A stretch of DNA of 50,974 nucleotides, taken from assembly GCF_000520555.1 (NCBI RefSeq), contig NZ_KI914890.1:93317-144290 (forward strand). Reading direction: 5' to 3'. This DNA comes from Arthrobacter sp. Br18. GTDB lineage: Bacteria > Actinomycetota > Actinomycetes > Actinomycetales > Micrococcaceae. This document shows, one piece after another, positions 1 through 6,238 of this stretch. Positions within the stretch are counted from its first letter, which is position 1. Each line of letters begins with the position of its first letter. The notes beneath the pieces are model-generated. The model was not told where the DNA came from. It was given only the letters and a program-made list of their open reading frames with translations, and ran no database searches. Both the position numbers and the translations under genes were made by a program.

Positions 1-1281
1 ATCGGATGGGAGACCGGTCGGAGCGGTCGGGAGACCGGTCGGAGCGGTCGGGAGACCGGTCGGGCTGATCGGCGCGGATAGGAGACCGGATGGAAGATTG
101 CCGGAAACGCCGAGCGCCGAACCGCCGGCCAGGAGCAGGCCGACGACGGCGCCGCCGCCGACCACCCTCCGTGCCCGCAGGAGCTTCCTCTCTGCCTCCG
201 GTCCAGGGGTGTCCCCGCGCCGGTGCCCGCCGGGAACTCGCGCATCACTCCTGCCCGGCCGGCGTCGACGGCGGCTGTCGCCATCCTCCGCGCTCCGCCG
301 CGTCCGCAGCAGCGGAAGGACGCTCTCATGGACCGAGCCGACAAGGTCAACGGGCAGCGCCGTGCCCGAGCCCAGGACAACATCAGCGAACTCGGCGGCG
401 GATGGGCGCTGCCCGTCCCCTTCAGAAAGCCCTGCTTCGATGACTTCCGACAGCTGGACCGGAACGCCGGGCACCAGAAGCGACAGCGGAGCGCGGTCGG
501 CGGCGTGCCCGGGCACGCTTCCGGTCAGCGCGAACCAGGCCACGGCGGCGAGGGCGAAGACATCCGCGCCGGTGTTCAGCCCTGGACCACCGGTTGCGCC
601 GCGCGAATGTCTCCCCCGGCTGACGGCGGACTCAGTGAAGCCGGGCGTGCCGAAGGCCGGGCAAGTCTCCTCTCCGAGCAGGCGCCCCACTCCGAGGTCG
701 CTCAGGAGCGGTTTGCCGTCAACCGTGAAGAGAACGTTCCCGGGCGACACATCTCCGTGCGCCGCGCCCTCGGAGTGCAGGTACGCCAGCGCCTGCGCAA
801 TGGGAACGAGGACCGTGACGGCCTCACCGACCGGCAGCGGGCCCCTGCTCGTGACGAGCTGCAGCAGCGACCCACCCGGTGCGTAGTCCAGACGGACGGC
901 GGGTCCCTGATCGGTGAGCACAAAGTCATGGACCTTCAGCAGATGCTCGTGCCTGAACCGCTGCAGCAGCCACAGCTCACGGCCCGCGTTACTGCCCGCC
1001 CAGAGAGGACTGCCCGCCGTGCCGGCCCTGACGGCATCCGCCGACCCGGCCGCGCCTGCTGACCCGTCAGCACCTGCTGATCCGTCATCGACGGCGTCGG
1101 TGCCCGCCGCCGCTACCTTCAGGGCGAACGACTCCCCCGCGGCACTTTCAATGAGCCACACCAGGGCACTGCCACCCCGGCCCAGCAGACGGCCCGTCCG
1201 AAACCCGGCGATCCTCGGCGGTAGGAAACCCGCGCCCGGTCCGCTGTCGTCGTCACGCCCGCTTCCCGGCGAATAGCCCAT
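1..1281 (-). CDS. Ser/Thr protein kinase-like membrane protein, 3' end outside the window
   Basis: The frame is open from an ATG at 1281 to the left edge (427 codons, no stop), so the gene is incomplete. Residues 30-195 resemble a protein kinase domain: a glycine-rich loop (GRGGSA, 34-39), a lysine in FALK (K55), a catalytic-loop variant AHGDVSPGN (H175, D177, N182) where most kinases have HRD, and SDLG (D195) where most have DFG. An Ala/Gly/Asp/Ser stretch (about 68-83) sits between the lysine and the C-helix. A basic segment leads into one hydrophobic segment (about 368-385), so the kinase should be cytoplasmic with an external tail. The tail carries a seven-residue Thr/Pro repeat (TGLPTAP). 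A GAGG ribosome site lies 5 bases before the ATG. Kinase fold is inferred; activity is uncertain because of the divergent HGD and DLG motifs. It is divergent from lipB. Confidence 0.72.
   Translation of the reverse strand, partial: MGYSPGSGRDDDSGPGAGFLPPRIAGFRTGRLLGRGGSALVWLIESAAGESFALKVAAAGTDAVDDGSAGADGSAGAAGSADAVRAGTAGSPLWAGSNAGRELWLLQRFRHEHLLKVHDFVLTDQGPAVRLDYAPGGSLLQLVTSRGPLPVGEAVTVLVPIAQALAYLHSEGAAHGDVSPGNVLFTVDGKPLLSDLGVGRLLGEETCPAFGTPGFTESAVSRGRHSRGATGGPGLNTGADVFALAAVAWFALTGSVPGHAADRAPLSLLVPGVPVQLSEVIEAGLSEGDGQRPSAAEFADVVLGSGTALPVDLVGSVHESVLPLLRTRRSAEDGDSRRRRRPGRSDARVPGGHRRGDTPGPEAERKLLRARRVVGGGAVVGLLLAGGSALGVSGNLPSGLLSAPISPTGLPTAPTGLPTAPTGLPSD
8..63. repeat. 21-bp tandem repeat, about 2.6 copies, inside the kinase-like gene
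   Basis: The unit GGGAGACCGGTCGGAGCGGTC occurs at 8-28 and 29-49, with a partial copy at 50-63. It is a multiple of three, so on the minus strand it encodes repeats of a seven-residue Thr/Pro-rich unit in the predicted extracellular tail of the truncated kinase-like protein. The array may continue beyond the left edge. Confidence 0.85.
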
Positions 1282-1353
1282 GACCTCAGTTCTAGACCAC
1301 CGGGAGCCGTGTCGGACAGTTATCCACAGGCATCTGACCGCTGAGCCGGGGTC

Positions 1354-1359
1354 TACCCT
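1354..1359 (+). promoter_or_regulatory. -10 element of lipB, probably leaderless
   Basis: TACCCT ends 6 bases before the lipB ATG, which places the expected transcription start at or next to the start codon. No Shine-Dalgarno sequence is seen in the gap. The -35 is weak. Confidence 0.5.
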
Positions 1360-1365
1360 TGAGAT

Positions 1366-2088
1366 ATGACTCTTGAGCTGTCGCGGATCGGGTTCTCCCC
1401 GAACTTCATCGGGTACGAAGCTGGTTGGGCCCGCCAGCAGCAGCTGCACTCGGCCGTCGTCGAGGGACGTGCGCCCAGCACCGTCCTGCTCCTTGAACAC
1501 CAGGCGGTCTACACCGCCGGCAAACGGACCGAGGACCACGAGCGGCCCTTCGACGGCACCCCCGTGGTGCCAGTGGACCGCGGCGGCAAGCTCACCTGGC
1601 ACGGCCCCGGTCAGCTCGTGGGCTACCCGATTCTTGCCCTGCCGGAGCCCACGCGGGTGGCCGGTTACGTCGATATCCTCGAAGAGATTATTATCACGGT
1701 GCTGAACGATCACGGGCTTCAGGGAATCCGCATCGAGGGCAGGTCAGGAGTCTGGATCGCAGCAGACGGGGAACGTCCGGCACGGAAGATCGCCGCCGTC
1801 GGCATCCGCATCAGGCGCCGGGTGACGATGCACGGCTTCGCCGTCAACTGCAGCAATGACCTGGCCCCGTTCCGGCAGATCGTCCCCTGCGGGATCGCCG
1901 ACGCCGGTGTCACCACCATCTCCGCTGAAACCGGGCGGACCGTGACGCCGCTCGATATCGTTTCGCGTATTGAGGACGAACTGCGTAAGAATGAATCATC
2001 ATTGGTTCTCGGCCAGGCAGCCCGTGCTCGCCTCGCCGGGGCAGCTAACCGTGCTGGAGTGAACCAGCCGGAAGGAGCTTTACTGTGA
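1366..2088 (+). CDS. lipB: Octanoyl-[acyl carrier protein]:protein octanoyltransferase (LipB)
   Basis: LipB moves the octanoyl group from acyl carrier protein to a lysine of lipoyl domains (pyruvate and 2-oxoglutarate dehydrogenase E2, glycine cleavage H), the first step of endogenous lipoate synthesis in the cytoplasm. The 240-residue protein has the family signature [17 protein letters not shown] (72-88), the conserved lysine in ARKIAAVG (K141) and the catalytic cysteine in VPCGI (C175). Its stop overlaps the GTG of lipA by 4 bases, so the two are translationally coupled. The start is the ATG directly behind a -10 hexamer, which suggests a leaderless transcript. Confidence 0.96.
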   Translation: MTLELSRIGFSPNFIGYEAGWARQQQLHSAVVEGRAPSTVLLLEHQAVYTAGKRTEDHERPFDGTPVVPVDRGGKLTWHGPGQLVGYPILALPEPTRVAGYVDILEEIIITVLNDHGLQGIRIEGRSGVWIAADGERPARKIAAVGIRIRRRVTMHGFAVNCSNDLAPFRQIVPCGIADAGVTTISAETGRTVTPLDIVSRIEDELRKNESSLVLGQAARARLAGAANRAGVNQPEGALL

Positions 2089-3086
2089 GTCTCGCCCCCG
2101 AAGGCCGCCGCCTCCTGCGCATCGAAGCGCGCAACGCAGAGACGCCCGTCGAGCGCAAACCGGACTGGATCAAGGCCAAGGTCAACATCGGTCCGGAATT
2201 CGTTGCGATGAAGAATCTGGTGAAAAAGGAGGGCCTCCACACCGTGTGCGAGGAGGCCGGCTGTCCCAACATCTTCGAGTGCTGGGAGGACCGTGAAGCG
2301 ACGTTCCTCATCGGTGGTTCCGAGTGCACCCGACGCTGCGATTTCTGCCAGATCGACACGGGCAAACCCCAGCCGCTGGACCGCAGTGAGCCGTTCAAGG
2401 TGGCGCAGTCCGTGAAGTCGATGAATCTCCGCTACGCCACCGTCACCGGAGTGGCGAGGGACGATCTCCCCGACGAGGGTGTCTGGCTCTACGCCGAGAC
2501 CATCCGCCAAATCCACAGCATGAACCCCGGCACCGGGGTCGAGATCCTGATTCCGGATTTCTCCGGCCGCCCCGAGCATATCGCCGCCATCTGTGACGCT
2601 GCTCCCGAGGTCTTCGCCCACAACGTAGAGACGGTCCCCCGCATCTTCAAGAAGATCCGGCCCGCCTTTCGTTACCAGCGCTCGCTCGACGTCCTCACCC
2701 AGGGTAGGGATCTCGGCATGGTCACGAAATCCAACCTGATTCTCGGGATGGGCGAGACTCGGGCGGAGATCTCGGAGGCCCTCCAAGACCTGCACGACGC
2801 CGGCTGCGACCTCGTCACGATCAACCAGTACCTCCGCCCCAGTGAGCGGCACCTTCCCGTCGACCGGTGGGTGAAGCCCGGCGAGTTCGTCGAACTGCGG
2901 AACGAGGCCGAGGAGATCGGGTTCCTCGGCGTCATGAGTGGCCCGCTGGTCCGCTCGTCCTACCGTGCAGGCAGGCTGTGGGCCGGGGCCATGCGCAAGA
3001 AGGGCCTGGAGTTGCCTCCTGAGCTCGCACACATCGAGGATTCGGGCACAACCCTTCAGGAAGCATCCACCCTGCTGGCAGGCTAG
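2085..3086 (+). CDS. lipA: Lipoyl synthase (LipA), radical SAM enzyme
   Basis: LipA inserts two sulfurs at C6 and C8 of protein-bound octanoyl groups, completing lipoate synthesis. The 333-residue protein has both cluster motifs: the auxiliary [4Fe-4S] cysteines C55, C60 and C66 ([12 protein letters not shown]) and the radical SAM CX3CX2C motif C81, C85 and C88 (CTRRCDFC). The C-terminal RSSYRAG, with the serine that ligates the auxiliary cluster, is present. The GTG start overlaps the lipB stop (GTGA), with a GGAAGGAG ribosome site inside the lipB end. Length and motifs are normal for the family. Confidence 0.97.
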   Translation: MSLAPEGRRLLRIEARNAETPVERKPDWIKAKVNIGPEFVAMKNLVKKEGLHTVCEEAGCPNIFECWEDREATFLIGGSECTRRCDFCQIDTGKPQPLDRSEPFKVAQSVKSMNLRYATVTGVARDDLPDEGVWLYAETIRQIHSMNPGTGVEILIPDFSGRPEHIAAICDAAPEVFAHNVETVPRIFKKIRPAFRYQRSLDVLTQGRDLGMVTKSNLILGMGETRAEISEALQDLHDAGCDLVTINQYLRPSERHLPVDRWVKPGEFVELRNEAEEIGFLGVMSGPLVRSSYRAGRLWAGAMRKKGLELPPELAHIEDSGTTLQEASTLLAG

Positions 3087-3137
3087 CGTGCCGCGCTATC
3101 CCCCGGGGTGCCTGACCGCCGCACCGCGGCTATCACG

Positions 3138-3143
3138 TAGAAT
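3138..3143 (+). promoter_or_regulatory. -10 element of the DUF4191 gene
   Basis: TAGAAT lies 9 bases before the ATG at 3153, and no ribosome site is visible between them. The transcript is expected to begin at or within about three bases of the start codon. Confidence 0.45.
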
Positions 3144-3152
3144 TGAAGAACT

Positions 3153-3902
3153 ATGTCGCACAGCACTGAGTCCTCCTCCCCCGCGCCGAAACGGCGTCTG
3201 TTCTCCCGCAAGCCCAAGACCGCGAAGGGGCCGAAGAAGACCGGGCGGATGAAGCAGATCGTCGAAGTCTTCAAGATGACGCGCAGGAATGATCCGAACG
3301 TTGTCTGGCTGATGGTGCTGGCGTTCCTCGGCATCGTCGCCGTCGGGCTGCTGGTCGGGTTCCTCATCCAGAACGTGGTCACGCTCCTCCTCATCTCATT
3401 GCCGCTCGCGTTCCTCGCCGCGGTCTTCATCCTGTCGCGCAGGGCCGAGCGCGCCGCGTTCTCCCAGATCGAAGGGAAACCGGGAGCAGCCGGCGCCGCG
3501 CTCAGCGTTCTGCGCAGGGGCTGGATCCTGCAGGAACAGCCGGTCGCGGTGAATCCGCGCTCGCGGGATGCAGTGTTCCGCGTCATCGGCCGACCGGGGA
3601 TCATCCTCGTCTCCGAAGGCCCGTCAGCACGGGTCAGGCAACTCATTGATGGCGAACGCCGCAAGATGACCCGCATCGTCCCCAACGTGCCCATCCATGT
3701 GGTGGAGACGGGCCGGGACAAGGGTCAGGTTTCGCTGGCCAAGGTGCCGAAGACCATCCAGAAGCTCAAGAAGTCGCTGACGAAGCAGGAAGTGCACGCA
3801 GTCGACAAGCGGCTCTCCGCACTCGGCACGAAGCTCCCGATCCCCAAGGGTGTCGACCCGTTCAAGGCCCGCCCGGACCGCAAGGCAATGCGGGGCAGGT
3901 AA
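3153..3902 (+). CDS. DUF4191 family membrane protein
   Basis: This 249-residue protein has a basic, lysine-rich start (about 1-45), two adjacent hydrophobic helices (about 50-95) and a long cytoplasmic C-terminal region ending in a basic stretch. The layout and its place between lipA and glnA match the actinobacterial DUF4191 family (the Rv2219 position in M. tuberculosis). No catalytic motif can be seen and the function is not known. It has its own promoter-like -10 in the 66-base gap after lipA. It converges on the RDD gene with a 31-base gap. Confidence 0.85.
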   Translation: MSHSTESSSPAPKRRLFSRKPKTAKGPKKTGRMKQIVEVFKMTRRNDPNVVWLMVLAFLGIVAVGLLVGFLIQNVVTLLLISLPLAFLAAVFILSRRAERAAFSQIEGKPGAAGAALSVLRRGWILQEQPVAVNPRSRDAVFRVIGRPGIILVSEGPSARVRQLIDGERRKMTRIVPNVPIHVVETGRDKGQVSLAKVPKTIQKLKKSLTKQEVHAVDKRLSALGTKLPIPKGVDPFKARPDRKAMRGR

Positions 3903-3933
3903 GCCGGTAGGGCAGTGGGTCTCCGACCCAGTG

Positions 3934-4371
3934 CTAGATGCGAACGAGGACTGTTCCGCGGGCCCTGTCGTGGAGACCACGCTGGTCGATATCGAAGATG
4001 AGGGCCGGAACCACCAGGCACACGAGTACCGCCCGGATGGTGGCGGTCGGGTAGCCTGCCGGCCGGCCGGTGAGGGTCTGCACCTGCATCCGGAGCAGCC
4101 GGTGGCCGATGCTGTAGCCGAAGAATCCTACGAACAGGATCTGCTCTCCGAGGAAGATCAGCAGTGTCGCCACGCTGTCCCAGTTGAAGAAGGCGGCGGA
4201 CACCAGCGAGCACAAGGCCCAATCGATGGCGACCGCCCCGATTCGGGGGCCCAGCCGCGCAATCGAGCCCGGCCCGTTCTGCGGCCGCCCGTGGCGCTGG
4301 CCCGGCCAGGCGGAACCTCCTGGAGATGGCGGGCCGTTCAACCAGGATCCGATGTCATCTCTATTCACCAC
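3934..4371 (-). CDS. RDD family membrane protein
   Basis: A 145-residue protein with the RDD-family pattern: the first helix starts at LGPRIGAVAIDWAL (Arg and Asp conserved), a second follows (FFNWDSVATLLIFLG), then the G(Y/H)RLLRMQV segment and a last helix ending in an RGLHDRARGT motif. About 40 hydrophilic residues precede the domain. Family members are small integral membrane proteins, some linked to ion or solute exchange; no substrate can be assigned here. The start is the first of two adjacent GTG codons, chosen because TAGCCT lies 6 bases before it. The next GTG (4368) is also possible. Confidence 0.85.
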   Translation of the reverse strand: MVNRDDIGSWLNGPPSPGGSAWPGQRHGRPQNGPGSIARLGPRIGAVAIDWALCSLVSAAFFNWDSVATLLIFLGEQILFVGFFGYSIGHRLLRMQVQTLTGRPAGYPTATIRAVLVCLVVPALIFDIDQRGLHDRARGTVLVRI

Positions 4372-4377
4372 CCTTCA

Positions 4378-4383
4378 AGGCTA
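4378..4383 (-). promoter_or_regulatory. -10 element of the RDD gene, probably leaderless
   Basis: On the minus strand TAGCCT ends 6 bases before the GTG at 4371. The arrangement matches the other probable leaderless genes in this window. Confidence 0.4.
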
Positions 4384-4508
4384 CTGCCGGTGACGGTTCA
4401 CTCTGCGCGGAGGAGATGCGGAGGAGGTGCGCCCGAAATCCGCGCACATGCACCACCGGACGCTTTAGGGCTAGGCTCGAACAACAACACAGCACCAGCC
4501 CCCACCAA

Positions 4509-4546
4509 GTAACGAGCCGGAAACAAACCCGACACCAGCGGGTAAC
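4509..4546 (+). promoter_or_regulatory. GlnR-like operator upstream of glnA
   Basis: Four 5-mers are spaced exactly 11 bp apart: GTAAC (4509), GAAAC (4520), GACAC (4531) and GTAAC (4542), each followed by six unconserved bases. This is the layout of the actinobacterial GlnR box (gTnAC-n6-GaAAC repeated). It ends about 11 bases before a candidate -10 (TACAGT, 4557-4562), so it would cover the -35 region, as expected for an activator of glnA under nitrogen limitation. The regulator itself is not in the window. Confidence 0.65.
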
Positions 4547-4556
4547 CACGCGTACC

Positions 4557-4562
4557 TACAGT
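4557..4562 (+). promoter_or_regulatory. Candidate -10 of glnA
   Basis: TACAGT follows the GlnR-like operator and would start transcription near 4569, leaving a leader of about 110 bases before glnA. No good -35 is visible, which fits activator dependence. Confidence 0.4.
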
Positions 4563-4678
4563 TGGAATGTGTCGCAGGCAGCAGGAGGCCACACTGCGCG
4601 CGAGGTCCGCTGGAGATGTGCAACGTGGGCGACACCGGGCCGTTCACCCCAAAGCTATGCATAAGGAGCAAGAAAACG

Positions 4679-6103
4679 ATGTTCAAAAATGCGGACGAAG
4701 TCCTCAAATACATCGCTGACGAAGAGGTAAAGTTCGTCGACGTCCGATTCACCGACCTACCGGGTGTGCAGCAGCACTTCAACGTACCGGCGAAGTCGGT
4801 CGACGCTGATTTCTTTGTGCACGGCCAGCTGTTCGACGGCTCATCCATCCGCGGCTTCCAGGGCATCGCCGAATCCGACATGCAGCTGATCCCGGACGTG
4901 ACCACCGCGTTCGTCGATCCCTTCCGCACCGAGAAGACCCTCGCGCTGAACTTCTCGATCGTCAATCCGCGCACGGGCGATCCTTACCACCGGGACCCAC
5001 GCGGCGTAGCAGAGCGTGCTGAGGCCTACCTGTCCTCCACTGGCATCGCCGATACCGCGTTCTTCGCCCCCGAGGCCGAGTTCTTCATCTTCGACAACGT
5101 CCAGTACGAGTCCTCCCCGCAGGGCAGCTTCTACAAGGTCGACTCGATCGAAGCGCCCTGGAACAGCGGCCGTGAGGAAATCGGCGGAAACCTCGGCAAC
5201 AAGACCCCCTTCAAGGGCGGCTATTTCCCGGTGTCGCCTGTCGACAAGCAGGCGGACCTGCGCGATGCCATCTGTGTGGAGCTGGACAAGGCGGGCCTCG
5301 AGGTCGAACGCTCGCACCACGAGGTGGGTGGCGCCGGCCAGGCCGAGATCAATTACAAGTTCACGACGATGACCCACGCTGCGGATGATCTGCAGAAGTT
5401 CAAGTACATCGTGAAGAACGTCTCCGATGCGTGGGGCAAGTCGGCGACCTTCATGCCCAAGCCGGTCTTCGGTGACAACGGGTCGGGCATGCACTGCCAC
5501 CAGTCGCTGTGGAGCGCCGGTGTCCCCCTCTTCTATGACGAGAAGGGCTATGCGGGGCTCTCCGATATGGCCCGCTGGTACATCGGCGGGCTGCTGAAGC
5601 ACGCCTCCGCCGTCCTGGCCTTCACCAACCCGACGGTCAACTCGTACCGCCGACTGGTCAAGGGCTTCGAGGCCCCCGTGAACATGGTCTACTCGCAGGG
5701 CAACCGTTCCGCGGGAATCCGCATCCCGATCACCGGTTCCAACCCCAAGGCCAAGCGCATCGAGTTCCGTGCGCCGGACCCCTCGTCCAACCCCTACCTG
5801 GCCTTCGCCGCTCAGCTCATGGCCGGGCTCGACGGCATCAAGAACCGGATCGAGCCTGCCGATCCGATTGACAAGGACCTGTACGAGCTGCCCGCCGAGG
5901 AAGCGAAGGACATCCAGAAGGCTCCCGGCTCCCTCGAGGAAGCCCTGCTGGCCCTCGAAGCCGACAACGAGTTCCTGCAGGCCGGTGGCGTCTTCACCCA
6001 GGACCTGATCGACACCTGGGTCGATTACAAGCGGGAGATGGAGATCCGTCCCCTGTCCCTGCGCCCGAACCCCTACGAGTTCGAGCTGTACTACGGCGTC
6101 TAG
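4679..6103 (+). CDS. glnA: Type I glutamine synthetase, adenylylatable (GlnA1)
   Basis: It makes glutamine from glutamate, ammonium and ATP and is the main ammonium-assimilating enzyme; the active form is a cytoplasmic dodecamer. The 474-residue product starts [12 protein letters not shown] and has the GSI motifs DGSSIRGF, the metal-site glutamate in [36 protein letters not shown] and the [12 protein letters not shown]/glutamate region. The adenylylation tyrosine is present in DLYELP (Y402), so it should be a GlnE substrate, and glnE lies just downstream. The start is the ATG with AAGGAG 10 bases upstream; the frame is open 39 codons further upstream, but without a ribosome site. A GlnR-like operator lies at 4509-4546. 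Confidence 0.98.
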   Translation: MFKNADEVLKYIADEEVKFVDVRFTDLPGVQQHFNVPAKSVDADFFVHGQLFDGSSIRGFQGIAESDMQLIPDVTTAFVDPFRTEKTLALNFSIVNPRTGDPYHRDPRGVAERAEAYLSSTGIADTAFFAPEAEFFIFDNVQYESSPQGSFYKVDSIEAPWNSGREEIGGNLGNKTPFKGGYFPVSPVDKQADLRDAICVELDKAGLEVERSHHEVGGAGQAEINYKFTTMTHAADDLQKFKYIVKNVSDAWGKSATFMPKPVFGDNGSGMHCHQSLWSAGVPLFYDEKGYAGLSDMARWYIGGLLKHASAVLAFTNPTVNSYRRLVKGFEAPVNMVYSQGNRSAGIRIPITGSNPKAKRIEFRAPDPSSNPYLAFAAQLMAGLDGIKNRIEPADPIDKDLYELPAEEAKDIQKAPGSLEEALLALEADNEFLQAGGVFTQDLIDTWVDYKREMEIRPLSLRPNPYEFELYYGV

Positions 6104-6123
6104 GCAGCCGCTTTCCTGCACGA

Positions 6124-6183
6124 CGGCGGATCCGCCGGAATCGGCCGTTGCAGTCCCAGAATCTCCGGGGACTGCAACGGCCG
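6124..6183. terminator. Hairpin terminator between convergent glnA and glnE
   Basis: A perfect 16-bp stem, CGGCCGTTGCAGTCCC (6142-6157) with its complement at 6168-6183 and a 10-base loop, lies between the two convergent genes, followed by a moderately T-rich stretch. A 14-base palindrome, CGGCGGATCCGCCG (6124-6137), precedes it. It probably stops transcription from both sides. Confidence 0.75.
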
Positions 6184-6238
6184 TTCTGTTCGGCGTGCGG
6201 CGCTCGACCGCCCACCGCCGGCGAAGGCCCGAAGGTGC

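Larger units (their letters stand above)
4372..4678. other. Divergent intergenic region between the RDD gene and glnA
   Basis: This 307-base stretch has no gene. It holds the RDD -10 (TAGCCT, 4383-4378 on the minus strand), the GlnR-like operator (4509-4546), a candidate glnA -10 (4557-4562) and a glnA leader of about 110 bases ending in an AAGGAG ribosome site (4663-4668). I see no riboswitch fold in the leader. Confidence 0.6.

Noticed and set aside
4562-4678. Longer glnA reading from 4562
   Set aside because: The extra 39 codons cross the leader and carry no ribosome site; the ATG at 4679 has AAGGAG and matches the family start.
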